The translations under genes and the position numbers were made by a program. 11,860 bases of DNA from Clostridia bacterium (GTDB lineage Bacteria > Bacillota > Clostridia > Christensenellales > Aristaeellaceae): the NCBI GenBank assembly GCA_017469605.1, contig JAFUGB010000054.1:1-11860 (forward strand). The letters run 5' to 3'. Below, piece by piece: positions 5,760-11,860 of the stretch. Under the pieces are notes generated by a model. The model was given only the letters and a program-made list of their open reading frames with translations, was not told the DNA's origin and did not search any database. Position 1 is the first letter of the stretch. Each line of letters opens with the position of its first letter.

Positions 5760-5785
5760 AGGGGGAGTTTCCCCCTTTTTCTTTT
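5760..5785 (+). terminator. lexA intrinsic terminator
   Basis: A seven-pair stem (AGGGGGA at 5760-5766, TCCCCCT at 5770-5776) with loop GTT is followed by T5-C-T4. It starts 21 bases after the lexA stop. Confidence 0.9.
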
Positions 5786-5976
5786 ATGGCTTCAAAAATC
5801 CGGTTTATTTTGGTGGATATCTTTTTCGCACTTCATTTCCGTTCGTTTATACAATTCCGGGAAAATTTACAAACAGAAAAAAGGTATTAATTGTATTTCA
5901 AATTAATTTTCAAGAATTTGGTTTGTTATATATATAATATAGTCCTAATGTTGCGATTTCTCAACAAGTTATCCAC
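5786..5976. other. AT-rich island between the convergent lexA and rnpB terminators
   Basis: No gene or convincing RNA structure is seen in these 190 bases. It contains a TATATATATAAT tract (about 5927-5938). On the minus strand TTGAGA (5964-5959) and TATATT (5941-5936) are spaced by 17 bases, which would be a fair promoter pointing toward the lexA terminator, where no gene lies in that direction. A DnaA box is at its right end. The promoter match may simply reflect AT richness. Confidence 0.45.
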
Positions 5977-5977
5977 A
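5969..5977 (+). promoter_or_regulatory. Consensus DnaA box
   Basis: TTATCCACA is a perfect match to the DnaA-box consensus TTATNCACA. It is a single copy: I found no second box nearby, so an origin is not supported. It touches the A tract of the rnpB terminator. A nine-base match can arise by chance in AT-rich DNA. Confidence 0.4.
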
Positions 5978-6009
5978 AAAAAATAAATGGCCGCGCATAT
6001 GCGCGGCCA
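5977..6009 (-). terminator. rnpB intrinsic terminator
   Basis: A perfect 22-base palindrome (5988-6009, GC-rich GGCCGCGCAT arm) is followed in the minus direction by a U-rich tract (A7 at 5977-5983 on the plus strand). It begins about 8 bases beyond the RNase P RNA 3' end. Confidence 0.9.
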
Positions 6010-6016
6010 ATGTAAA

Positions 6017-6342
6017 TGAGCGCAGACTGTAAGCCGAGTTCTGTCGTGAATAGCCATCTATCTAGACGGCCTGTCGCCAGGCCGTTCAAGCGATAACGAA
6101 GACGGGCGAGCAACCCATGGTCTTCTTCAATCTTGCACCGGATGGGGTTTACATGACGGACGAGTCGCCAGGCCGCCGGTGCGCTCTTACCGCACCTTTC
6201 CACCCTTACCGGCAAAAGCCGGCGGTATATCTCTGTTGCACTTGCCTTGGAGTCGCCTCCACCAGCCGTTAACTGGCATCCTGCTCTGTGGTGCTCGGAC
6301 TTTCCTCATGCCTTGCGGCACGCGGCTATTCATCTGCCTCAA
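6017..6342 (-). ncRNA. rnpB: RNase P RNA component (type A)
   Basis: This ribozyme removes 5' leaders from tRNA precursors together with RnpA. Read on the minus strand, it has the near-universal GAGGAAAGUCCGAGCACC (plus 6291-6308), GCAAGUGCAACAGAGA, GUAAACCCCAUCCGG and, near the 3' end, ACAGAACUCGGCUUACAG (plus about 6024-6041). The 5' segment UGAG-GCAGAU pairs with UCUGC-G-CUCA at the 3' end to form helix P1, which fixes the ends to within a few bases. The length of about 326 bases and the overall layout fit type A. The 5' end is only about a dozen bases past the stop of the zinc-ribbon gene, so it may be processed from the upstream operon transcript. Confidence 0.95.
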
Positions 6343-6353
6343 ATACGCGCTGT

Positions 6354-7055
6354 TTATTGGATGATCATCCGTCCGCAGCTTTCACATTCTACCGGCGTTC
6401 CCCCGCGGACACTGCGAAGCACAGCAGAGGGCAGCGACATCCGGCAGCCTCCGCATTGATCGCCGTTCAGCTTGGAAAGCGGAGGCATAATGTGCTGCTT
6501 AATGGATTTGTATTTTTCCATGTATGCCGGATCTATAGCCTTTGCCTTGTCGGCGGCCACTGTCCGGAGCTGCTCCAGTTTCTCCTTATTATCCTTATAT
6601 TCCACGTCATATTCCGCTTTCAGCTTATCATAATCTGAGCGAACCTTTGTGGCGCGCTGGAGAATATCACGCTGCTGATTATCACGATCAGCCGCATCCT
6701 TGCGGATCCTGCGCACTTCCTGCTCATATCCGCTGATATTCTGCGCCACACGCTGCGTTTCCTGGATAAAGCTTTGAATATCTTCGCTTGTGGTGGGGCG
6801 CGAAGATTCAAAGCGATTATGAAGCGCTTTTAATTGCGTTTCGGCCAGTTCAATGGCATCCTTCAGCGCGTCAATACGGTCGCTCATGGCATGCACTTCT
6901 TCTTCAAGATGCACGCTGGCCGCTTTCTGTTCCCGCAAGTATTCCTGATATTTAAGCAGCCGCTGGCGGGCGGGCGAACGCTTCATGGTATTCTCCTGGC
7001 GTTCAGCTTCCATATCCGCCTGCTGATAATCCCAAAGCAGTTCCAGTTGGTTCAT
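6354..7055 (-). CDS. Coiled-coil protein with C-terminal C4 zinc ribbon
   Basis: The 233-residue protein has a long Glu/Arg/Lys-rich helical region (about residues 1-170) with heptad-like hydrophobic spacing, expected to form an antiparallel coiled coil. A zinc ribbon follows, with cysteines 201 and 204 (CGGC) and 224 and 227 (CESC). The architecture matches the widespread C4-type zinc-ribbon family that includes Helicobacter HP0958 (FlgZ), whose member binds RNA and flagellar regulators; the role in Firmicutes is not settled. A TAAGGAGG ribosome binding site overlaps the stop of the Nif3-family gene, 12 bases upstream of its ATG. It sits between that gene and rnpB, a place that suggests cotranscription with both. 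Confidence 0.88.
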   Translation of the reverse strand: MNQLELLWDYQQADMEAERQENTMKRSPARQRLLKYQEYLREQKAASVHLEEEVHAMSDRIDALKDAIELAETQLKALHNRFESSRPTTSEDIQSFIQETQRVAQNISGYEQEVRRIRKDAADRDNQQRDILQRATKVRSDYDKLKAEYDVEYKDNKEKLEQLRTVAADKAKAIDPAYMEKYKSIKQHIMPPLSKLNGDQCGGCRMSLPSAVLRSVRGGTPVECESCGRMIIQ

Positions 7056-7067
7056 CTGGTTTCCTCC

Positions 7068-7853
7068 TTAAAAAGCCATTTGCCCGCCATATGGCCGGCA
7101 TTTGGATGGATAAACAACGACATCATATTTTAACGCATTCAGGGCATTTTGTAAAGCCTCTGCCAATAATGGCACCAAAGGTCCTTCCGTACCAAAATGT
7201 CCGCCCTGGAACATAACAAAACCGCTGCCGGCGGCAGCCAAAGCATTATGATGGCGCACTTCCCCCGTCAGGTATGCCTGTGCCCCCATGCTTCTTGCTT
7301 GTTCAAAGCCTTCGTCATAGGCGCCGCCGCAGATGCCCAGGGTGGTGATCAGCGCATCGTCGCTGCCATATTGATAGACCTGATCCTGTTCGCACGCCGC
7401 GATTCGCTGGCGCAGCACATCGGCACGAACGGGCGCGTCAGGCAATTCGCCCACAAACATAAACCCATCCTGCCTGATGTTTTGCAGCTTCAGCCCCTTT
7501 GCCAGCGCCGCGCTGCCGCTGTAGAGCGGCGATTGATCCAAATTCGTATGCGCGGCGATCATGCTGATGTTATCGCGGATCATACGGCAAATCAGATTTC
7601 CCTCGTAATCCTCCGCCAGGATCCGCTTTGTTCCCCGGAACATCAGCGGATGATGCGTAACGATCAGCTGCGCGTCATGTTTTTCCGCTTCATCCAGCAC
7701 GCCTGGGGTGACATCCAGTGCCACCAGGATGCGCTGTACAGCCGCGTTTGGGCTGCCAACCAGCAAACCTACATTATCATAGCTTTCAGCTGTTTCAAAC
7801 GGAGCAATCTCATTGAGCCAATCCAATACCGTTTTAACTGTCAACGTTTCCAC
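7068..7853 (-). CDS. Nif3-like dinuclear metal centre protein (YqfO family)
   Basis: The 261-residue product belongs to the NIF3/DUF34 family, which binds two metal ions; a GTP cyclohydrolase I type 2 annotation is common but not well founded. Metal ligands are visible: His67-His68 in VTHHPLMF, Asp106 in AHTNLDQS, and His219 and Glu223 in GGHFGTEG. SYDNVGLLVG (25-34) is the family's opening motif. It lacks the central insert found in the Bacillus YqfO form. I chose the GTG start at 7853 because GGGAGGAA precedes it by 9 bases and family similarity begins here; the long upstream extension is the trmK tail in another frame. It overlaps trmK by 20 bases, as in the yqfN-yqfO pair of Bacillus. Confidence 0.9.
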   Translation of the reverse strand: METLTVKTVLDWLNEIAPFETAESYDNVGLLVGSPNAAVQRILVALDVTPGVLDEAEKHDAQLIVTHHPLMFRGTKRILAEDYEGNLICRMIRDNISMIAAHTNLDQSPLYSGSAALAKGLKLQNIRQDGFMFVGELPDAPVRADVLRQRIAACEQDQVYQYGSDDALITTLGICGGAYDEGFEQARSMGAQAYLTGEVRHHNALAAAGSGFVMFQGGHFGTEGPLVPLLAEALQNALNALKYDVVVYPSKCRPYGGQMAF

Positions 7854-8490
7854 TTTGCAGTTCCTCCCTGATCCATTGCAGCTGTGCTTCATGTCCCTGT
7901 TCGCAGGCAACCACGCCTTGCCGCCAAAGCAGGTATGGGTACCAGAGCGGCGGCCGCTCGGCCATGAATATCGGTCCAAGATACAATTCTTTTTCCGAAT
8001 AGGCCCTTTTTCCGGGAACGGCCTTCATAACAACGTAGTATCGCCCTTTTGCGCGAACCAGTTTTTCCTGGGATATATGGTATCCGATTTTACATACCGT
8101 AGTTCGTATCCGCGGTATTTCGGTATGGCAGGATAAAACCAGTTCGGCGCCGCGAAGACGGCTTTCCCCTTTAATGAGGATACCGGACATCAGACGCCCG
8201 CCCATGCCGCAGATCGCAATGCATTGGGCGGAAGTTTCCTTCAGCGCGTCCAGCCCATCAGCCACGCAGAATTCCGCCCGGTCGGATAAATCGTGCAGAT
8301 TCATGAGCCGCCGTGCTTTTGTAAGCGAATCAGCGCTGATATCCGCAACGATCATTTTATTGCATATATGATGATGAAGCAAATAACAGGATAACCGCCC
8401 ATGGTCGGCGCCAATATCGGCGCCGGTGTCACAGGCGGTAAACAAGTCAGCCGCTGTCTGCAGCCGTTCGTCCAGGGATGGCAGCCGCAT
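7834..8490 (-). CDS. trmK: tRNA (adenine(22)-N1)-methyltransferase TrmK
   Basis: TrmK (YqfN in Bacillus) makes m1A22 in tRNA. The protein has a class I S-adenosylmethionine fold: motif I GADIGADHGRLS just after the start, VADISADSL as the second strand acidic loop, VADGLDAL, then the family-specific ICGMGGRLM. The length is 218 residues from the ATG at 8490, which directly follows the sigA stop (TAATATG). A TTG at 8499 would add three residues; it has GAAGGA five bases before it, whereas that site is 14 bases from the ATG, so the start is uncertain. It sits between sigA and the Nif3-family gene exactly as in Bacillus subtilis. Confidence 0.92.
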   Translation of the reverse strand: MRLPSLDERLQTAADLFTACDTGADIGADHGRLSCYLLHHHICNKMIVADISADSLTKARRLMNLHDLSDRAEFCVADGLDALKETSAQCIAICGMGGRLMSGILIKGESRLRGAELVLSCHTEIPRIRTTVCKIGYHISQEKLVRAKGRYYVVMKAVPGKRAYSEKELYLGPIFMAERPPLWYPYLLWRQGVVACEQGHEAQLQWIREELQSGNVDS

Positions 8491-8491
8491 A

Positions 8492-9697
8492 TTATTCAAG
8501 ATAATCCTTCAGTTTTTTGCTGCGGCTGGGATGACGCAGCTTGCGCAGCGCTTTTGCTTCGATCTGACGAATACGCTCGCGGGTGACCTTAAACTCCCGT
8601 CCCACTTCTTCCAGCGTGCGCTGGTTGCCATCATCCAGGCCAAACCGCAGGCGCAGCACCTTTTCTTCGCGGGGGGTAAGCGTATTAAGAACTTCCCACA
8701 GCTGTTCCCGCATCAGCGCATGGGACGCCATCTCCGCGGGAGCGGGCGTATCATCATCGGCAATAAAGTCGCCCAAGTGGCTGTCTTCTTCCTCACCGAT
8801 TGGCGTTTCCAGGGAAACCGGTTCCTGGGCGATTTTGATGATTTCACGGACCTTGGCTTCACTGATGCCCATGGCCTTGGCAATTTCCTCCGGCGTAGGC
8901 TCACGGCCGTATTCCTGCAGCAGCTGGCGGGATACGCGAATCAATTTATTGATGGTTTCCACCATGTGCACAGGGATGCGGATCGTGCGCGCCTGATCGG
9001 CAATGGCCCGGGTAATGGCCTGCCTGATCCACCAGGTGGCATAGGTGGAAAATTTATAGCCCTTGCGATAATCGAATTTTTCCACAGCCTTGATCAGGCC
9101 CAGGTTACCTTCCTGGATCAGATCCAGGAAAAGCATGCCGCGGCCCACGTAACGCTTGGCAATGGATACCACCAGGCGCAGATTGGCTTCCGCCAATGAA
9201 CGTTTAGCGGCGTTCCCATCCTCCACAAACGCCTGGAATTGCTTGATTTCATCCTCGGTCAGCGGTACGCCATCATCATTTTTTCCCTTCTCCAAAATGG
9301 AGGCCGCGTCGTCGCCCCGCTCCATGCGCATGGCAATATCGATCTCTTCTTCGGCGCTGAGCAGCTGCACCTTGCCGATCTCTTTCAGGTACATGCGGAC
9401 AGGATCATCGATGCTGATCCCCTCGGGCATGGAAAGATCAAGATCCTCATCTGCCGCCGGTTCGGTGGGGCTGGGGCTGTCAGGAGCGGAAGTTATATCG
9501 CGGATGACCTCCACGCCCATGCCCTCCAAAGTATCCAGCACCGTATCGAACTGATCCGGATCAATATCGATGGTGGACAGCTTGGTGATGATCTCATCAT
9601 AAGTCATCACGCCTTTGGACTTCCCCAGTTCATAGATTTCATTAAGCTTGTTCTGTTTTTTATCGGGCTGATTGCTCAACGCTGCCGCTCCTTTCAT
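8492..9697 (-). CDS. sigA: Primary RNA polymerase sigma factor SigA (RpoD)
   Basis: This is the housekeeping sigma-70 factor that directs RNA polymerase to -35/-10 promoters. Within 401 residues, region 1.1 lies at about 15-80 with an acidic Pro/Ser/Asp-rich linker, region 1.2 has DDPVRMYLKEIG (97-108), and regions 2.1-2.4 run from LAEANLRLVVSIAKRYVGRG to YATWWIRQAITRAI, including the -10 recognition and melting helix. Region 3 is at about 240-320. Region 4.2 has the HTH LEEVGREFKVTRERIRQIEA (362-381). The ATG at 9697 overlaps the dnaG stop by 4 bases. A TTG at 9679 has a better-spaced AAAGGAG (8 bases) and may be the true start, giving 395 residues. The dnaG-sigA pairing is the classic macromolecular-synthesis arrangement. 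Confidence 0.97.
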   Translation of the reverse strand: MKGAAALSNQPDKKQNKLNEIYELGKSKGVMTYDEIITKLSTIDIDPDQFDTVLDTLEGMGVEVIRDITSAPDSPSPTEPAADEDLDLSMPEGISIDDPVRMYLKEIGKVQLLSAEEEIDIAMRMERGDDAASILEKGKNDDGVPLTEDEIKQFQAFVEDGNAAKRSLAEANLRLVVSIAKRYVGRGMLFLDLIQEGNLGLIKAVEKFDYRKGYKFSTYATWWIRQAITRAIADQARTIRIPVHMVETINKLIRVSRQLLQEYGREPTPEEIAKAMGISEAKVREIIKIAQEPVSLETPIGEEEDSHLGDFIADDDTPAPAEMASHALMREQLWEVLNTLTPREEKVLRLRFGLDDGNQRTLEEVGREFKVTRERIRQIEAKALRKLRHPSRSKKLKDYLE

Positions 9698-11448
9698 TGC
9701 ATCGCATCCTTAATGCGCTTCATTTCGGTTGTCAGGGTCAAAAGTTCCTTTACAGCTTCAGTTTTCTGTTCTCCCTGGAGTTCGTTGATCGTTGATTGAA
9801 GTTCCCCAATCTGCCGCTGCATTCGGTTAAGCCGTATCCGGTTTAAACAATCGCTGACCATTTTTGCGGCGTTTTCATCGTTGATTTCAGTATTGGCCAC
9901 GAGAAGCCTGCTGATTTCACTGCGCTCCTCATCGCTTTCGCACATACCCAGCAGCGCGGCCGGCGTGCTTCCCCCGATCAGCTTTTCGGCAATCGTGCGG
10001 ATATAGGGCGTATCAAAATCTTCCGCTTGAATGGAGCCTTCGGGAGCAAATCCGCTGATCAGCAAAGCGATCAGTTCCTTCTCGGCTTCGGAATACGTTT
10101 TTGGGAGCTGGTTGCCCCGATAGGGATGCCTGATGCCGGTTGAAGCCCGTCGCGCTTCAGCAATAGGCGCCTGCACCCCCATCTGCATTTGCAGCACTTC
10201 GCGGGAATAGCCCGTCTGTACAGTAAGCATTTGCAGGTAACGATCCATCTCCACCGGCTCGCGAACTTTCTGAAGGATTTTGGCGCTGCGCTTTGCGTAC
10301 TCCATTCTTCCTTCGTCGTCGCTCAAATCCAGATCTTCCTGGGCCCGCCGCAGCAGGTATTCCGCCGCCCGCAGGGGCTTGAGCTCCTGAAAAGCGGCCA
10401 AGCCGCGCTGGCGTATAAATTCATCAGGATCCAGATTATCCGGGAAGAAAAGCACCCGCGCGCTGATATCTTCCTGCTCAAAAATGTCCAATGCCCGCAC
10501 GATGGCATGCTGGCCGGCGCTGTCTCCATCATAAGAGACCCATATTTCCGGGCAATAGCGCTTCAGCAGCCTGGCTTGTTCGTTGGTAAGCGCGGTTCCC
10601 AGCGTGGCCACAACGCCGTTTACGCCGTGCTGCACCAGCGCAACTACATCCATATAGCCTTCCACCAAAATAATGCGTTTCAGGCCGCGCTGTTTTTTGA
10701 GCAAATTAGCGGCATACACACCTTTTCTTTTATTGAATACAGGGGTATCCGAAGTGTTCAGATATTTGGGCTGGACATCCCCCATGGCGCGGCCGCCAAA
10801 GCCAAGCACTTCGCCCTGGGCATCTATAATGGGAAAAATCGCCCGATTACGAAACATATCAAACCGGGACTTTTCCTTTATAACGGTCAATCCAGCCAGC
10901 CCGAGCTCCTCCTGCGTATAGCCCTGCTCCTCCAGTGCCCGCGTAAGAGCGTCCCATTGATCGGGAGCGGCACCCAAACCGAATTTTCGAATGGTGCCGT
11001 CATCCAATCCGCGGCCGTGCAGATAATCAAGAAGCCGTGCGTTTTCTGGCTTCCAAAGCTGGGCATGATACCACTTTGCCGCCTCTCTGTTGGCATTCAG
11101 GAGCCGTTCCCGCTGGCTTTTCCTGCGGGCATAATCGGGATCCTCCTGCGTTTCCGGAATATCCATGTGCAATTGTCTTGCCAGGTGCTCCACAGCTTCC
11201 CGGAAGGACAGCCGCTCCATCTCCTGAACAAACTGAACCACATTTCCACCGGCCTTGCAGCCAAAGCAATAGTACAGATTCTGTTCAGCGTTTACAGAAA
11301 AAGAGGGCGTTTTTTCATGATGAAAAGGGCAAAGCCCCCAATATCTGGAACCGTTCTTTTTCAGAGGCACATAGGCGGAAACGACCTGCACGATATCGGC
11401 GCGCTCATACAGTTCGTCCAGCCACGCCGTGGGAAACCGTCCCGCCAT
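9694..11448 (-). CDS. dnaG: DNA primase DnaG
   Basis: DnaG lays down RNA primers for chromosome replication. The 584-residue protein has the N-terminal CHC2 zinc ribbon (Cys40, His43, Cys61, Cys64 in LCPFHHEKTPSF and YYCFGCKAGG), then the catalytic core with FRNRAIFPI and GFGGR. The TOPRIM metal-binding residues follow: Glu263 in LVEGYMDV, Asp307 and Asp309 in YDGDSAG, and the downstream DNLDPDEF. The last 150 or so residues form the less conserved helicase-binding domain, ending in a helical region. A strong GGGGG site precedes the ATG by about 7 bases. It is first in the run toward sigA, trmK, the Nif3-family gene, the zinc-ribbon gene and rnpB. Confidence 0.97.
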   Translation of the reverse strand: MAGRFPTAWLDELYERADIVQVVSAYVPLKKNGSRYWGLCPFHHEKTPSFSVNAEQNLYYCFGCKAGGNVVQFVQEMERLSFREAVEHLARQLHMDIPETQEDPDYARRKSQRERLLNANREAAKWYHAQLWKPENARLLDYLHGRGLDDGTIRKFGLGAAPDQWDALTRALEEQGYTQEELGLAGLTVIKEKSRFDMFRNRAIFPIIDAQGEVLGFGGRAMGDVQPKYLNTSDTPVFNKRKGVYAANLLKKQRGLKRIILVEGYMDVVALVQHGVNGVVATLGTALTNEQARLLKRYCPEIWVSYDGDSAGQHAIVRALDIFEQEDISARVLFFPDNLDPDEFIRQRGLAAFQELKPLRAAEYLLRRAQEDLDLSDDEGRMEYAKRSAKILQKVREPVEMDRYLQMLTVQTGYSREVLQMQMGVQAPIAEARRASTGIRHPYRGNQLPKTYSEAEKELIALLISGFAPEGSIQAEDFDTPYIRTIAEKLIGGSTPAALLGMCESDEERSEISRLLVANTEINDENAAKMVSDCLNRIRLNRMQRQIGELQSTINELQGEQKTEAVKELLTLTTEMKRIKDAMQ

Positions 11449-11487
11449 TGCTTATCCCCCTTTCCGGTTCGTATGTCAAATTCGCCG

Positions 11488-11517
11488 TTTATCTCAATTT
11501 TCCTGCAATCCTGACAA
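11488..11517 (-). promoter_or_regulatory. Candidate promoter for the dnaG operon
   Basis: On the minus strand TTGTCA (11517-11512) and GATAAA (11493-11488) are 18 bases apart, which would place the start site about 32 bases before the dnaG ATG. Both hexamers are imperfect. It lies in the gap after the terminator of the upstream cell-wall gene, where a promoter is needed. Confidence 0.4.
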
Positions 11518-11607
11518 GATAATTCATGGAAGCGCTTTTATTTATCTGTTGCGGCGAGCATATGCTATATACGATAAAAAAACGACGATACCTGCTTTTA
11601 TTAATAT

Positions 11608-11643
11608 AAAAAATCACTGGAATGATATCGTTCATTCCAGCGA
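11608..11643 (-). terminator. Intrinsic terminator of the SEDS-family gene
   Basis: A 12-bp stem (arms 11632-11643 and 11614-11625, one G-U pair) with a six-base loop is followed on the minus strand by T6 (plus 11608-11613). It begins 12 bases after the stop codon and separates this gene from the dnaG operon. Confidence 0.92.
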
Positions 11644-11655
11644 TGCAATATTTTG

Positions 11656-11860
11656 TTATTCCTGGATAACGGCCGCGCTTTTCTTTCTGCGCCTGCTCCG
11701 CTTCCTGCCGGGGGAAGTCAATTTCATCGGCATATTGATGGCCGTCGCGCTGGAGCGGTTTTTGACCACGTTCAGCACCAAACCGATACCAGCCATGTTT
11801 GTAACAAAGTTTGAGCCGCCATAGCTGATAAACGGCAGCGGGATACCCGTTATGGGCAAC
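11656..11860 (-). CDS. FtsW/RodA/SpoVE-family (SEDS) protein, C-terminal end (5' part outside the window)
   Basis: SEDS proteins are membrane glycan polymerases that build peptidoglycan with a partner class B penicillin-binding protein. The visible 67 residues contain the family's most conserved stretch, PITGIPLPFISYGGSNFV, followed by the last membrane helix (NMAGIGLVLNVV) and a strongly basic cytoplasmic tail with GRKRSRRRKK. The frame runs to the window edge, so the codon at 11859 (TTG) is internal. The short segment does not decide between FtsW, RodA and SpoVE. Asn follows GGS where many family members have Ser, a mild variation. It ends before a strong terminator and is unlinked in transcription from dnaG. 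Confidence 0.88.
   Translation of the reverse strand, partial: LPITGIPLPFISYGGSNFVTNMAGIGLVLNVVKNRSSATAINMPMKLTSPGRKRSRRRKKSAAVIQE

Noticed and set aside
5921..5948. Possible dif-like recombination site in the ATATATAT tract
   Set aside because: The arms do not match the known Firmicutes dif arms beyond the AT-rich centre; the likeness is composition only.
11474..11479. A perfect TTGACA on the minus strand upstream of dnaG
   Set aside because: Its -10 would fall on the dnaG ribosome binding site, giving a nearly leaderless message; the TTGTCA/GATAAA pair further up is more plausible.
10189..11514. A 441-codon plus-strand frame opposite dnaG
   Set aside because: It lies wholly antisense to dnaG, whose motifs are unmistakable, has no family resemblance, and is explained by the codon bias of the real gene.
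1..11860. CRISPR arrays, tRNA genes, insertion sequences and phage modules
   Set aside because: No regularly spaced repeats, tRNA-like cloverleaf, transposase motif or target-site duplication was found; the recombinase has no accompanying mobile-element genes.

Overview
The window looks like a chromosomal housekeeping stretch from a mid-GC member of the Clostridia (Bacillota). Four things point there: Gram-positive type SOS boxes (CGAAC-N4-GTTYG) in front of lexA; a type A RNase P RNA, which fits Clostridia better than Bacilli; the gene order ffh-rpsP-khpA-rimM-trmD; and the dnaG-sigA-trmK-nif3 block. I cannot name a genus from the sequence alone.

Left part, plus strand (1-3191): the 3' end of ffh (signal recognition particle GTPase, M domain), rpsP (ribosomal protein S16), khpA (small KH RNA-binding protein), an intrinsic terminator, then rimM (16S maturation) and trmD (tRNA m1G37 methyltransferase). 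These genes concern ribosome and tRNA maturation. The ribosomal protein L19 gene that usually follows trmD is absent. In its place is a tightly overlapping pair: a GNAT acetyltransferase and a small protein with a ParB/sulfiredoxin-like DGHTR motif.

Middle (3192-5785): a 550-base AT-rich stretch without an intact gene. It holds what looks like the 5' half of a ydaO-type (c-di-AMP) riboswitch, a long imperfect hairpin, and a short reading frame resembling an orphan signal peptide. Together these look like the wreck of a riboswitch-controlled secreted protein gene. A clear sigma-A promoter then starts a unit with a 371-residue tyrosine recombinase and an overlapping 61-residue protein with eight cysteines. 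lexA follows with its own promoter, two SOS operators and a terminator.

Right part, minus strand (5977-11860), converging on lexA: reading in the direction of transcription, the end of a SEDS-family (FtsW/RodA) gene with a strong terminator; then dnaG, sigA (rpoD), trmK, a Nif3-family gene, a coiled-coil/C4 zinc-ribbon gene, and rnpB, closed by a perfect-palindrome terminator. All five protein genes overlap or nearly abut, and rnpB begins about a dozen bases after the last stop codon, so the block probably behaves as one long operon for replication priming, transcription initiation and tRNA maturation. Between the lexA and rnpB terminators is a 190-base AT-rich island with a single consensus DnaA box.

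Most of the window is ordinary core genome. The less ordinary pieces are the riboswitch/secreted-gene remnant, the cysteine-rich small protein coupled to the recombinase, the GNAT/ParB-like pair, the internal terminator before rimM, and the rnpB arrangement.
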